From assembly GCF_042477335.2 (NCBI RefSeq), contig NC_091250.1:59589384-59653383 (forward strand): 64,000 nucleotides of DNA, read 5' to 3'. Shown here piece by piece: positions 23,415 through 36,555 of the stretch. A program made the translations under genes and the position numbers. Under the pieces are notes generated by a model that worked only from the letters and a program-made list of their open reading frames with translations, was not told the origin of the DNA and did no database searches. Positions within the stretch are counted from its first letter, which is position 1. Each line of letters begins with the position of its first letter. This DNA comes from Ovis canadensis. Lineage: Eukaryota; Chordata; Mammalia; Artiodactyla; Bovidae.

Positions 23415-23460
23415 GCTTGTTGTTCAGTTGCTAAGCTGTGTCTGACTCTTGCAACCCCCT
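23415..23460 (-). mobile_element. BovB-derived SINE tail relic
   Basis: TGTTGTTCAGTTGCTAAGCT followed by GTGTCTGACTCTTGCAACCC is the reverse complement of the Bov-tA/BovB 3' tail. Only about 45 bp are left. Confidence 0.6.
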
Positions 23461-23637
23461 GGGTTTATGCACCGTATTCGGCATTCATGGCCTGAAGCAC
23501 TTAACTTGAACTCTTCAAAGAACAGAGACAAGACATACATGATGATGTTCAGATCCAAAGCTAGTCGCTGGTGTTGATGCTTTCATTTTAAGATAATTTG
23601 AAATTTATAACTTCCCATTGTCATCATTTTTTATTAT

Positions 23638-23850
23638 AATTACAGCTACCGTTTATTGAGAATCTATTTTGTGCCAGACGCTGACACTATGCTAAGGGCT
23701 TCATAAACATGTATATAATCTTCATGGCAATGTTATAAGGTATTTTACAAATGAAGCACCAGAAGCTGAGGGAGTTTAATTGCTCAAGGTCAAAAGCTAA
23801 CTCAGGTTTCAAAACCAGGCCTGCAAGATTCCAGTGCCAAGGTGCTGTCA
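23638..23850 (-). mobile_element. MIR SINE
   Basis: CGTTTATTGAGAATCTATTT, GTGCCAGACGCTG and CTCAAGGTCAAAAGCTAACT follow the reverse complement of MIR. Confidence 0.65.
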
Positions 23851-25104
23851 AACTACACTAGGCCTGTACTCAGATCCACTACCTTTCCTGTGATTGTAAG
23901 GCTGGAGGGAATTGGAAAAACCTATGCTGCTACAATACACATCAAACATACTTTTCAGGAAATACAGAACCAGCTTAGCAATGGTAAAGTTTCTATTGCC
24001 ACTGGCGAGGCAGAGAGATAACAAGGAGGGAAGCATTCTTCTTAGAAATATTTCAGGGAGGCTCCAGTTCAATTTGGAAGTACTATCCAATGCTCCCTCT
24101 ACCAGTGATGAATCGTGATCTAAAGACCCCTCGAGGTAGCTTATTTTAAACTTTAGATGTTTTGAGACACTAGAAAACACCCTGGCCTTCATCACTGAAG
24201 AAAATAAGTCAAATCAACTCAAGATTTCAGTCTGTCTGGACTGTTTTTATCAGCCAACATTTGAACAAATGACTTGCCACCTTTTATATTTTCATCCCTA
24301 GGCCTCTAACAGTCAGCTGCCTCTCCCCTGCTTCGTACTATCTATTTAGCTTGTGAAGTGAATTATAGCATATTCCCCCTGAACAATGCACCCCACCTGT
24401 ATCAATTACTCTAGAAGACATCAATTTGGTGGAAGGAAGGAAAAAAACCTGTATTTGGTATTTACTTTTTTTCTTTATACCAAGCCAAAGTAAGTACAGA
24501 CAGACATGTAATAATGCTTAAGAGCAGATTTCCATGTTAATTTCATGATTATTATTATAAATTGATTTAAATAATTGTCGTATGCATAAGACACTTGCCA
24601 TTTTCCTTCATTATTTCATAAAGGAACATAAATGCTTATAATACACACATTAGATAGGGACTAATATGGAAAGGAGCAAAATTAAAACTGGAAAGGAAAT
24701 TAAGATGTCCATTGTGCTATTATTTATAACATCAAAACAAGAAAATGTGTTTAGCTATGGTGGAATGATTAAATATAATGGTACTACTCATCAAACAGAA
24801 TACTGTACAACCACTAAAATATACTGGCAAATCATTTTTAACCCTGGGTCACAGTAAAAAATGAACTTACATAATATTAATTTAGAAAAGTAGATTTTTA
24901 AAGGCTATATATGTATAATATAAGCTCAACTATAAGAAATTCAATGTTTTGAGACAAAATACTGAACAGCATGTTACTCACTTGGTAACAGTAGTTATCT
25001 CTAGGTGATAGGCTGATAGGTAATTTTACTATTTTTCTTGATATCTTTGTATATTTTCCAAATGTTACCCCTTGAGTCGGTACAATTTTTATAACAGAAA
25101 AGAT

Positions 25105-25260
25105 GAATACTTATCTATTCTTCAGTTTCCTTATCTGTAAAATGGGGATGATAATACATAATATCTACTTCTAGGATTTGTTCTGGTAATTAACTGAGAA
25201 AATACTTGCAAAGCCTTGGCACAGTACCCATCATATAGAAGCACTCAAAAAATAGCAGGT
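25105..25260 (+). mobile_element. MIR SINE
   Basis: CAGTTTCCTTATCTGTAAAA followed by TGGGGATGATAATA and CTTGGCACAGTACCCATCAT matches MIR core and tail. Confidence 0.7.
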
Positions 25261-25797
25261 TTATTTTCTTCTTTTGTTTTAAAGAAAGTATAGTGTGATT
25301 TAGCACATAGAATTTTACTTTTTCCTCTGAGTACAATTTGTAGGAAATGCTAACCATTCTAAGAGTTGGTGAGATAATAAGGAAAAAAAGAATAAAATAT
25401 TTCCATATTCTGCTCTGCAAAGCAATGATGCCAGTGCTACAGTCTGTATAAAAGGATTCAGGGTAGGCACAAAAGCAACAAGAGATTACAAACAAACAGC
25501 ACATGCACCTACCAAATATAACACCACACACACAAAGACACACAAACAGTGTAGAATTTCAGCATCTGGGCAGGCAACAGAAACAATCTGTTTCTCTTTG
25601 TCACCAAAATCTAAGCCCCTTCTGAAATCATCTCATATGTTAAAAAGTAAAAAATAATAGGATAAAAATCTGTATTCAAATATTTCCTTTAGTAGAAGGT
25701 AGTAATGGTTTGACCCAATGTGCCTACAGTTTACATATGTTTCCATTTTGAACTCAACATTATGGATTCCTCATTCTATGTACAGTAAAATCCATAC

Positions 25798-25949
25798 CTA
25801 GGTCTGCATAGTTAGACTTGAAAAATTGCTTGCGTCCACAAAAGTACAGCTCGAAGTCAGTTTCATTCGACCTGCGCAAAGTGTATCCATTTTCAAGAGC
25901 AGCAAAAGCATCACAGGTATAACGGTAGGTAATGAAACCATAGCTGTCT
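25798..25949 (-). CDS. PPARGC1A: PPARGC1A exon 12 (RRM second half, residues about 712-763)
   Basis: This 152-bp exon has acceptor TCTGTTGCAG and donor GTATGG. The translation is DSYGFITYRYTCDAFAALEN, GYTLRRSNETDFELYFCGRK and QFFKSNYADL. DSYGFITY is the RNP1 strand with its aromatic residues intact, so RNA binding is probably retained. It completes the RRM begun in exon 11. Its last base starts the aspartate codon finished in exon 13, 5.8 kb away. Confidence 0.97.
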
Positions 25950-26280
25950 CTGCAACAGACAAAGAGGAAAAGTTCAAAGCCAGTGAGGAAGCATTAGCAT
26001 ATATGACTGTAACCCTTTCCACTTTGGAGACTTCGCTGGTGCCAGCCTCTGAACCACTGCATCCATTTATCAGTGTGATTGTCCTGTCAAGCTGCTAAAT
26101 ACTTATTTCTGGGACAGGAAATCTCAACTAGAAAGATTAATAAATAGGGATGAAAGAAAATAAATAAGGTTCTGAACTCAACATGTCATCTGTCAAAGCA
26201 TTCCCATCCTGGTAATCTTACGGCCATAATTTTTTACATATGTCAGCTTCTAAACAAGAAATAATCTTGAAGATTCTCAC
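25950..26280 (-). other. Intron 11 of PPARGC1A
   Basis: This is a short 331-bp intron between the two RRM exons, donor GTGAGA and acceptor TGTTGCAG. I see no repeat or further exon in it. Confidence 0.9.
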
Positions 26281-26402
26281 CCATCATCCCGCAGATTTAC
26301 TGTGCACTCCTCAATTTCACCAAAAACTTCAAAACGGTCCCTCAGTTCTGTCCGTGTTGTGTCAGGTCTGATTTTACCAACATAAATCACACGGCGCTCT
26401 TC
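26281..26402 (-). CDS. PPARGC1A: PPARGC1A exon 11 (RRM first half, residues about 672-712)
   Basis: This 122-bp exon has acceptor CCCTCCAG and donor GTGAGA. The translation is EERRVIYVGKIRPDTTRTEL then RDRFEVFGEIEECTVNLRDDG. VIYVGKI (676-682) is the RNP2 strand of an RNA-recognition motif, and RDRFEVFGEI is the first helix and following loop. The domain is needed with the RS region for PGC-1alpha to affect RNA processing. No substitution disrupts the motif. The last codon is split GG|A with exon 12, 331 bp downstream. Confidence 0.97.
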
Positions 26403-26824
26403 CTGGAGGGGGAAGTGAGAAGAGACTTGCTAGTTCTGAAGATAGGAAAGACACTGATGCCAGAACCATTTATGAAGGCACAATCATGCATAACAAGAAC
26501 CCCCACGGCCTGCCAATTAAAGCAAAATACACGCTAAAACTTAACGGAAGGCTACGCTTGAACCAAGTTTTACTTTCCATTTCTCTAATTTCACTTGCTG
26601 CATCTCACTCTCTTCTACCTTTTCTGTCTTACAACATGAAATTTAATGTGTTATTAAAAAAATGTGTAAAGTGGTCTTTTTATCACTAAAGAGCTGAATA
26701 ATATCTATTAAATATTTTAACAACTGTGACTCCACTATTAATCTTCAAAATTGGTAAGAAACTGACCTGGTTTGCAAAACCATTTAATTTCTCCTTAACT
26801 CAGAATTATAAAATGTGTGCATTT

Positions 26825-26945
26825 TTTTAATTTCTATTGACAAATAACTTATGTACATTACCGTATAAATTTAAGGTGTACAGCATGATAGTTTGATGTA
26901 TAAATCTTGATATCCCTCAAAATATTGATTCTTAAACTCTAGCAT
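26825..26945 (-). mobile_element. Old L1-like 3' piece
   Basis: ATTTAAGGTGTACAGCATGA followed by TAGTTTGATG is a common ending of older mammalian L1s read in reverse. Confidence 0.45.
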
Positions 26946-28275
26946 AAATATAAATTACCTGGGGGGCTTATTAAAATGCAAATTATTGGAGTTTATTCCA
27001 GCTATATTAAAAAAAAGTGGAAGATAGTGCTCAATGATCTTTATTTTTAACAAGTATACCCCAGTGTCTCTGATACAGGTGGTCCAAAGACAATAATTTT
27101 AAAAATACAGTTTTAAAATATAGGCCATTTTAAGCCATGGGTCTCCAAAGAATCAGAGCTATAAAAGAGGCTATAAATTTCACTTTGCCAGTGAATCTTA
27201 TTTCAGGAACAGATGTGAAGGGTGTGGCCTAATTTTCACAAGTGGAGTCCATATCATCATAATCTTAAAGTCAACAGCAATTTATAACCTACAAAACACG
27301 GGAAAAATATTTTATAGCCTGAGAATGGATTCATTTTTTGAAGAACAAGAACACATTCTCAGTGTAAGATATAATCCTATATTTCTTGTTTCAAGAAGAT
27401 AAGGCCAAAGATGATCATGTCTCTCAAAACTGAAAAAAAGATTTTTCAAGAATGTAAGAAGTTAATACGAATGTCCTTATCAACTAGCCTGTACATCTAT
27501 CGATGACAAACAAGAATGAAATGAACTTACAGTTGGAGAGATTTAAGTTAGATGGAGGCAGAAACTAGGAATCATAGGACTAAGGCACAGATTTAGCTTG
27601 CCTAAGAGTTTTCTCTGGATGTGCTTAGGATATGTTGTCTTAGATGCTAAAAAAAAAAAGTCATTTAGGCTTAAGGCAAAGAGATATCCTACGTTATTTA
27701 CTGAATGCATGTCCTTTTCATGAGTCCAATATTTAGCAAAAGACCTGGCAAAGAGAGGACAATCAATAAATGCGTGTGAAATACCACTGAAAACAATTCA
27801 TAGACGTATCCTGAAATCCTTCCAGGTGATTTGATCATCCATGTCTCGTCTTCTTTCACCATATGCAGAACTCATATTTTCATTTTCATCAGGGAAATTA
27901 CTCTGAGCTTCAGATTCGAATAACCAACTATCTATTTGACACCCCAGGTTGGATGTCACCTAGGTACCTCAAACTAGACCAACGTTACTCAAACCAAACT
28001 CTCTAATTCATCCTCTTCTGACTGGGTTTTTCCTGCAATGTTCTTGTATCAGTAAAGTTAACACCATCCATCCAGTTATTCAGGACAAAAACCCAAGGAC
28101 CTTCCTTAATTCTCCCCACTTAGTCCCCTCCTTACATCCAATCACTCCTTAAGTCCTGTGGATTTTTACTTCCTAAATCTGCTCCTTTGATCTCATCTCC
28201 CCTAAATCAAGCTGCCAGCATGTCCTTCTGAACTAATATAACAGCCTCTTAATTTGGATCCTGTGTCTGCTGTTT

Positions 28276-28717
28276 CAGTTCAGTTCAGTTGCTCAGTTGT
28301 GTCCAACTCTTTGCGACCCCATGAATTCCAGCACGCCAGGCCTCCCTGTCCATCACCAACACCCAGAGTCCACTCAGACTCACGTCCATCGAGTCAGTGA
28401 TGCCATCCAGCCATCTCATCCTTTGTCGTCCCCTTCTTCTCCTTCCCCCAATCCCTCCCGGCATCAGAGTCTTTTCCAATGAGTCAACTCTTTGCATGAG
28501 GTGGCCAAAGTACTGGAGTTTCAGCTTTAGCATCATTCCTTCCAAAGAACACCCAGGGCTGATCTCCTTCAGAACAGACTGGTTGGATCTTGCAGTCCAA
28601 GGGACTCTCAAGAGTCTTCTCCAACACCACAGTTCAAAAGCATCAATTCTTTGGCACTCAGCCTTCTTCACAGTCCAACTCTCACATCCATACATGACCA
28701 CAGGAAAAACCATAGCC
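28276..28717 (-). mobile_element. BovB LINE fragment with 12-bp target duplication
   Basis: This 442-bp 5'-truncated BovB 3' end is bounded by TGTCTGCTGTTT at 28264-28275 and 28718-28729. On the minus strand it still reads [20 protein letters not shown] and onward to the end of the C-terminal domain in a single open frame of 142 codons. It lies in the sense direction within PPARGC1A intron 10. Confidence 0.92.
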
Positions 28718-29211
28718 TGTCTGCTGTTTACCCTCCTCCAATTTATTTGTTCACTTTAGCCAGAATAGTTTTTATTAAGAAAACAGGATCATGCCAATTA
28801 AGATCTAAAACATGTCAATGCTTTCTCACAACATTTAGGGAAAGACTTAAATCATTAACAGAATCTACCAGGTCCTTCTGTCTAGATCTGGGATTTGGAT
28901 CTGTCTCCATCTTGGGCTTCATCCCACACGCCTTGTTCTTTCCTTTCCTCTGTTTTGAGCCCCACTGATCTTCCATCAGTCCCTAATATATACTGTGCTC
29001 CTTCCTTTCCTAAGGCCTTTGCATAAGGTGCTTCTCTGCTACTTGGAATATCCTTTCCACGCTGCCCCACCCTCCTCTCCATCAACATACATACTGTCTA
29101 GAATTACAGTGAATTCAACAACTGTTTCCTATCTGAGACCTCAGATGAGTTTTAGTTCCTACTATAAGTTGCTCTAATAGAACAGTCTACTTCTCTTTTG
29201 TAATTCTGTGC

Positions 29212-29409
29212 TGTTGTTTAGTTGCTACCTCTTTTGTGACCCCATGGACTGTAGCTCACCAGGCTCCTCTATCCATGGATTTTCCAGGCAAGAATACTGA
29301 AGTGGGTGGCCATTACCTTGTCCAGGGGATCATTCCAACCCAGGGATCAAATCGATGTCTTCTGCATTGGCAGGTAGATTCTTTACTACTAAGCCACGTG
29401 GGAAACCCC
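29212..29409 (-). mobile_element. Bov-tA SINE
   Basis: The minus strand gives GGGGTTTCCCACGTGGCTTA, a diverged Bov-tA head, and the BovB-derived tail. It is more diverged than the copy at 20784. Confidence 0.85.
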
Positions 29410-31440
29410 TTGTGCCCAATTATAATTAAATATTAATAGTTTATTTAGTGTTCAGTGTCTTCAATGTCTATATCCCCCTACAATGAAAACTTTATGAAAG
29501 CAGTGACCATATCAGTCCTGTCAACTACTTAAGAGTACACAAAACAAGAGTCTTCTCAATGCATATTTGTTGAAAAATCAATCGATAGCCAACTAATCAT
29601 TTTCAAGACCTAGCTCCATACCTTTCATTACATCAAAGGTGCCCAAGTATGGCCCTTACTCTCTGAGAGTCTCTAAGACAATGGAGAATGAAAACCAGGT
29701 TTGGTGCTTTTATCATAGGAAAAACTTTGCCCAGGTAACTCAGCTGGGTGTACCAACAAAGGTTTCCATGATTTGCTTTACAGGGTGAAGTGTAAGGACT
29801 CACTTTTTTCACTCTGCTGAAGCAACTGGTAAAACACAATTCTTTGACAGCAGTTATTGAGCCTACATAAATGACCAGATGAAGTATAGCAGGCAGAGTG
29901 GGCTGCCCAATTTACTTCCATGTAGATTGTATGTCTCGGCTGAAGGCTGTGATTGTGTGGTTGCAGAGTACCCAGCACATCCTGGAGGTCAATAAATATA
30001 GAGGGAGATATCCCAGGGCAATGCTTACACTTGAACAAAGGAATCATCACATCACATTCCATTCTATTTATGCAGCCAGCTCCCTCCAAACAGCCGAACT
30101 TGATGGGACTGTTATCTAAACTTCCTGGCGCCTGCAGGCATGAGTGTTATGCACTGTTTTGTTTTTTTTTTTTTAAATGAACATTTTTAGGCAGGTTACT
30201 ACTGTATAGAGGAAAAGGAGGGAGGAATGTAGAAGAGAGTGTAAAAAACTTGAACCATCATAAAGAAACTGCTCAGCTACCATTATAGGAATACACACAG
30301 CCTATGTTCATCTTCAAGGAAATTCAAAGTTAAAGCGAAAATCGACCATATGCACGTCCATATGCAGACATATTGGGATAGTCTCTGAATTGCTTCTTTA
30401 TACGAAACTATATGCAACAATAATCCCACAAAGAAAATAAACCAGAGGACCTTTTATATCAGATACTGATACATTCTGTGGTAAAAAGAAGATACAACCT
30501 AGATAGGAGAGACAGAAATAGAAATGGCTGGTCCACAATCCCTTAAAATCACCTATTTGACTGTCAATCTCTCTATATTACACAGGAATGGGACCACGTC
30601 TTGTTACCTTACAAAGATCAGAGACTAAATACATGTTGAAATTCTCATTTGAGAAAATGATTAGAGTGATTGGTTTACTAGTGTTAAAAAAATGAAATTA
30701 TAAGGCATCTGAAGGTCTAAAAAGCAAAGATAAAAATCTTCCCAAGACTGGCCAAAAGGTCTAGCGAAGAATCGATTATTTTTAACATGTTGCAGTTTTA
30801 TTAGACAGATGAATAGATTCCATATCTTTAAAAAACCTTAACACTTGCAGCCAATTTTTCAAGACATTAATTTCTAAACAGGAGATGAAAGGAAAAGAAA
30901 TCAAAATGCCTAATAACATTTCCAATTTCTTAAAGGCTTGGAGGAACTGTAAACCTTTGAAAAAAGGCTCCTTGAAAAATGATTTTCAGACCAGTTTTCA
31001 CTATCAAGGAGGATGGGACATTTATCAAGTATCTTTTAGCTTTAAGTTTTACAAAAGCTAGTTTGCTGATGGGGTGGATAATAAAATTGAAGATTTGTGT
31101 TGCATTAACAGGTATGGTAAATCATCATTATATCAAGACAGGGGATAAATAAAGAAAAAAAATGACTGAATTAACTGACTTTGCAGTATCAAAATCTCTA
31201 TCAGAAAGAGTGCAGAGCTGCCCAGTTAGCTGGGGAAAACATACGACAGTTTGTTTCTCATAAAAAAAATAATTCTTGGTAAAAAGGGTTTGACTAACAA
31301 GAAAAGGAAATTAGTATTGAGATTAACATTTACTGAATTCTAACAGATGCCAAAGTATTGTGCTTCAGTAAGTGCCTACTATTATCTAAGGTTGGATAAA
31401 TTTGAATTAATCCAGATTAGTCTTAACTAGAACATGTAAG

Positions 31441-32006
31441 CAATCTAGAAGTCCATTGGCAGATGAATGGATAAAGAAGTTGTGGTATATATACATAATG
31501 GAATATTACTCAGCCATAAAAAGGAATGCATTTGAGTCAGTTCTAATGAGGTGGATGAACCTAGAGCCTATTATACAAAGTGAAGTCAGTCAGAAAGAGA
31601 AAGATAAATATCGTATACTAATGCATATATACAAAATAAATCTTCTGTATTTGCAGGGCAGAATTTATCTGCAGGGCAGCAATGGAGAAGCAGACATAGA
31701 GAATAGACTTATGGACACGGGGAGAGGGGAGGAGAGGGTTAGATATATGGAGAGAGTAACATGGAAACTCACATTACCATACATAAAATAGACAGCCAAT
31801 GGGAATTTGCTGTATGTCTCAGGAAACTCAAACAGGGGCTCTGTATAAACCTAGAGGGGTGGGATGGGGAGGGAGGAGGGAGGGAGGTTCAAATAGGAGG
31901 GAATATATGTATACCTATGGCTGATTCATATTGAGGTTTGACAGAAAACAATAAAATTCTGTAAAGCAATTATCCTTCAATTAAAAAATAAATTAATTTT
32001 AAAAAT
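31441..32006 (+). mobile_element. Ruminant L1 3' end
   Basis: The frame WIKKLWYIYIMEYYSAIKRN is the classic L1 ORF2 C-terminal block. It continues to the 3' UTR with a G-rich stretch (GGTGGGATGGGGAGGGAGGA) and the TAAAGCAATTATCCTTCAAT end with an A-rich tail. It is 5' truncated. Confidence 0.9.
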
Positions 32007-33289
32007 CTAGATTAGTCTCCTTAAGAGCTAATACACAAATAAGAGCAAGTAAACACCATGATGAGTCAGAAAATATGAAAACTACAGACTTGGAGCACAT
32101 ATAACTACTTTTGATAGAACTGAAAATTTCTAAATAGTGCATTTATACGCATAATATAACATATTCACCCATACGGAACAGCTCTTGAAAAGGCCTGAAC
32201 AGAACATTTTCTCATAGAATAACTATGAGAAATTAGACAAGTATTTTATTTTTTTCCTATGGAAGAAGCTGATAATTTTCAGGAATGAGCCTCTGTTTCT
32301 GGCTCTTAGGCTGCATATTGACCAATGGAGAAGAGAAAAGAAATGGCATAGTCATTGTCCAAGCACATCTGATTTTGGTTTTAAGCACTGAGCCATTTCA
32401 TAATGTCTAGATTTGCCCTTTAAATTAACATCCTATTATCATGTTTTCTGGCAGGAAACTGTAGAGACTGCAAATGGAGTTGGACTTAGAACTCCATGAG
32501 AAATTAGAGCAGTGACAGTTAGACATTAAATACTAAACTCTGGCTTGCAGAGTTCCAATATAACCTGAATTATTTCAAGCCTGTGAGACTGAGGAAAGAA
32601 GAGAATGAGTGGTTTTTGAGGTCATTTAGATGAAAACTGGAGGAAAGCAGCGATTTATACAATGACAACATTCAACCACAACATATGATTCTGTGTTATA
32701 CTAATTACTAATTATTAGTCCTTTCCTAGCTGTCTGATTTGATGCACTGAAGTTGGTCTGAATAAAGACTTTTGGACACATACAAAGTAAAAACCTGATA
32801 GATGACCTACACTATCTCCTTCTTAATGGAACTAAAGAAAAAAAAAGTCAGTAGGGACCACAAGACAAGAAAGCAAAGGTTAACTTTGTAAAATACCTAT
32901 TACACGATTGTAACATTTTTTTCATTTCCTTCTAGAGTCTCTGTTTTGCTTATCCCCTGATTATAAAATTGATCTGAATTAATGAATAAATCAGCATTCC
33001 ACCCAAGATATTCCAAATGTAATTTGCTATTCATTCATGACTTTAAGAGTGTCTCAGAAATCTGAATGAAAATCACCTACATGACCAAGTTAGGCAAACT
33101 GTCCTAATTCCTTGAACTGTTTCCTGAATGAGTTTTCAAGATAATCTAGCCAAATGAGTCAAAAATCACTGCCTTTATCTCCATGCTCAACTCCATTAAA
33201 ATACATTTTGCAAACACATTATGGCACAAAAAAGCAGATCATTTTGAGGAAGGAAATCAGTCAGAAAAACTTCCTAAGGGTAACCTCAT

Positions 33290-34075
33290 TAAACAGTTCC
33301 ACTGTGCCTTCAAGATATTCTTCAAAATCTTCATGATGACTTACAAGACCCTTTAAGTATCTGGCTACTGGGGAGCCCCCTAGACTCACCTCTTGCCTCT
33401 CCCATACCCTAGCCTTATAATTAAATGACTAGCAGTTTCCCAATATATCTTGCTCTTTTCCAGAGACTTAGTATGAGCTAAAGTATCTGCCTAGAATAGT
33501 TATTTGCAATAAAAATATAATGTACCATATGTAATTTTTAAATTTTCTGAGGCACATTTTTAAAAATGTAAAAAGAAACAAATTTAATTTTAATAATATA
33601 TTTTACTTGGCTCAGTACAGCCAAAATATTAGTGTTTCAACTTGTCATTGACATAAAAAGTATTAATGAGGTATTTTAAACTCTTTTTTTTTTTTTTTTG
33701 GTACTATCTTCAAAATTCAATCACACAGTGCATTTAAATTTGGGACTAGCTTAATTAGCCTCCTGGCTGATGGCTACCTCGTTGCACAGCTCACATGGAA
33801 AGAACCTTTGCCCTCTCCTCCCTTTAGATTTCACATCAATCTCACACTCTCTAGGGATGCCCTCCCTCATTCCCAGGGCTGGGTGCCCACCCATATGCCA
33901 CTTCAGTACTTAGATACATTCTCTATGACAGCAATGAACACATTGCATATCTTTACCAGTCAGTGGACTTGAAGCTCCCTAAGATGTGGGGATGAAGTCT
34001 TAACCTAATTTTATATCCCAGGTACCTAACAAATGTCTCTCACACAGTCATGTGTTTTCACTTATATTTACAGAA
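33290..34075 (+). mobile_element. L2-like LINE remnant
   Basis: TGATGACTTACAAGACCCTT, TAGGGATGCCCTCCCTCATT and CTTGAAGCTCCCTAAGATGT, then TATATCCCAGGTACCTAACA, follow L2 3' wording. A poly-T run (33685-33700) interrupts it. Confidence 0.5.
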
Positions 34076-35340
34076 ATACCATCTAATTGTCCAACCGGTT
34101 AACTGGTTTAACAGTTAAGTCCCAAATCTTTATATTAATCTCTTACTATCTATGGGTCACTGTGCTAGTAAATAATTTCTCTGTCTTAGTTTTCTTTTTT
34201 AATTTGGTTTTTAAAAACAAAAATAAAAATCTCAAAGCCAAAATTCTCACAAACATCTAGTTAATTATAATGACTTAATATATGTCAAGTTGATATTTTG
34301 CACTATAATTGCCTTCTTTCAAAGGGAATTGATAAAGATTGTCTTAGTCAAAGAATTAACCAAGGAACTTATTAACATCTGTGACACCAAGGAAAGGCAG
34401 GGTGGTATCTGCTTCCAAACTGAGGCTAGTGGCCTCAAGGGTGCTTTTGGCTCTGGCATCTATGGAATATAGAGTATGTTACAGATGAATCACAGTATTG
34501 ATCTATTTGCAAAGAGCCAAACTAGCAAAAGGAGCCCTCCTTCCCTTTCTTCACCCAAGTAAGTATCTGGCACTATATTACCTTTGGAAAGAATAATAAA
34601 ACCACATGCCATTTATCTATATTTATCTACTCAGCTTTGGTTATAGCTGTGTTACATTTTGTGCAAATGAGCAAACATATGATACAATAACTTCTCTCTT
34701 TAGTGTCACTCTTCTGGGAAGACACATGAAGAGTTTCATCAAATATGAATTTGAAAACACTGAAATAGCTACTTACTTACATGCTTACTCAACATGACTC
34801 TCTTTGGTATATATGAACTGCAATGTGCCATATTACAGGGCTTTGTAAACTATATGGCACTCTGTAAATGTGAGTTGTTATAGTTACTCAAGAGGCTATT
34901 AATTAAAAACAGCAAAATTAGAAAAGCTGAATTTTCCATTTTCATTCATCTTGTTAAATGTTAACTAATGATACTCTGGTAGATCTTAATATTACAGCTA
35001 ACTTGAAAGTTGAGAAAAATGAAGGAAAGTGCTATAATTTTCACAAGGCCTTTAATTTGGTCTTAGGTAGATTCAAAGTTAAATGGTAGCAAAGCCCTAG
35101 ACCTTTAGCCTACATATTCAATTACTTCTCCCTTCTTTTTCCTTGAGTACCTGAGTTAACAAACCTCTCAGTTAACCTTTTTCCTCCAGCTGATAACTGT
35201 TGGCCTATGCTTGATTTGGACTTTATTAGTTAGCTCTTTTATGTAGGTTTCTCAAGATTTTTTGATGGTTGTTGGTTGTATTAAAGGTACCATATCCATA
35301 TAAACTTTATAGTAAAAAATCATTTCCCTAAGCCCTGGTT

Positions 35341-35615
35341 GGAGAAAGCAACGGCACCCCCATCCAGTACTCATGCTTGGAAAATCCCATGGACAGAGGA
35401 GCCTGGTAGGCTGCAGTCCATGGGGTCGCTAAGAGTCGGCCATGACTGAGGGACTTCACTTTCACTTTTCTCTTTCATGCATTGGAGAAGGAAATGGCAA
35501 CCCACTCCAGTGATCTTGCCTGGAGAATCCCAGGGACGGGGAAGCCTTGTGGGCTGCTGTCTGTGGGGTCCCACAGAGCGTGACACAACTGAAGCCACTT
35601 AGCAGCTGCAGCCGC
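35341..35615 (+). mobile_element. Bov-A2 SINE with 11-bp target duplication
   Basis: Two BovB-derived monomers are linked by CACTTTCACTTTTCTCTTTC. AAGCCCTGGTT lies at 35330-35340 and 35616-35626. The tail is GCAGCTGCAGCC. It is antisense in PPARGC1A intron 10, about 0.9 kb from exon 10. Confidence 0.93.
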
Positions 35616-36555
35616 AAGCCCTGGTTAGCTTGTATGCAAGATGTATCAAAAGCTGATCTTGACTGAAATGATACTTAGAAGCTAACAGACAGCAGTTGCA
35701 GTGAACAAAAACAGTGCCATTTGTGATGGTTGAGCCTGATGGTGGAGCACCAGGCTGTGAAAGTCCTTAAGGCTCTACTGGGGTTCAGTGGGAAACAGTT
35801 CCTTAATCAACTAGAAATGTCTGCCTGGGACAAGTACTGGATGCTGACAATTGGAGGACCCAGTTTTTGCCTTCTAAGTTCTGACAAACAGAATGAACTA
35901 GACTCCTATAATCTAGATCCTCATCCCAAAGGGTCAGTAGTGTCTATGTGTCAAGTAAACACAATCTCCTACAGTAAGTGGTGCTGAAATCCATGATAGG
36001 TTATTGAAAAGTAGCTCATAAGAAATGTGGACATCTGATGTGTTGAGCCAGCACAAGGAAGAAGTAGGGACTTAGCAAATCTTTCTCTACCACTGCTTTT
36101 AAATCTTACTCAAACACAGTCTCTCCATGGACAACCCAACCCTCACATCTGCCAAAAAAGATGAAACCATCCAGTGACACCTCCTCATTTTCCACTCAGA
36201 ACAAAAAGCAGCAGAGAACAGTATGAATAACTCATCCTCTAGATCAATGGGACCATACACATCTCTCCTCCTTCTATTTTTAGAAACAAAAGTCAAAAGC
36301 AATAGTGAGCTTCCAGATGAGTGAAAAACAGGCAGTATGGAGGAGAAATACATGGACTTATTTTGTTTTCCAATAATCACTGTTAAGAGGGATTAAGGTG
36401 TCACTGATGCTAAAGCCAAAGGTCTGAGTACTGCATATTCTAACAGCATCCTTACCATATTTTCTAATCTATGCCCATCACATCCCCCCAGAATGAGGGA
36501 GAGAGAGAAAAAAGAAACCCTTCTGTAAAATGAAAGTAAGCTCCAGGCTGCTTAC

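Larger units (their letters stand above)
20011..25797 (-). other. Intron 12 of PPARGC1A
   Basis: The intron has donor GTATGG and acceptor TTTCTTTCAG. It holds a plus-strand Bov-tA (20784-20991), L2 and L1 scraps (22330-22430, 22985-23240), a short SINE relic (23415-23460), and MIR copies (23638-23850, 25105-25260). A TA/TG-rich stretch lies at 20161-20345. The rest is AT-rich single-copy-looking DNA with no supported exon; a 115-codon minus-strand open frame at 23848-24195 shows no recognisable protein. Confidence 0.85.
28000..29580 (+). mobile_element. L2 LINE region, interrupted by BovB and Bov-tA
   Basis: Wording such as CTAAGGCCTTTGCATAAGGT, CTACTTGGAATATCCTTTCC and, past the inserted SINE, TATATCCCCCTACAATGAAA with CAATGCATATTTGTTGAA resembles L2. 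The younger BovB (28276-28717) and Bov-tA (29212-29409) interrupt it. Boundaries are approximate. Confidence 0.5.
26403..36555 (-). other. Intron 10 of PPARGC1A
   Basis: The intron is 10.2 kb. It holds an old L1-like piece (26825-26945), an L2 region with an inserted BovB and Bov-tA (28000-29580), a ruminant L1 3' end (31441-32006), another L2 region (33290-34075) and a Bov-A2 with target duplications (35341-35615). The remaining AT-rich sequence shows no exon I can support. Confidence 0.85.

Noticed and set aside
23848-24195. Minus-strand 115-codon frame in intron 12 as an extra exon or gene
   Set aside because: It overlaps no splice pattern that fits the gene and has no recognised protein features.
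31456-31791. Plus-strand 111-codon frame as a cellular gene
   Set aside because: It is the L1 ORF2 C-terminus.
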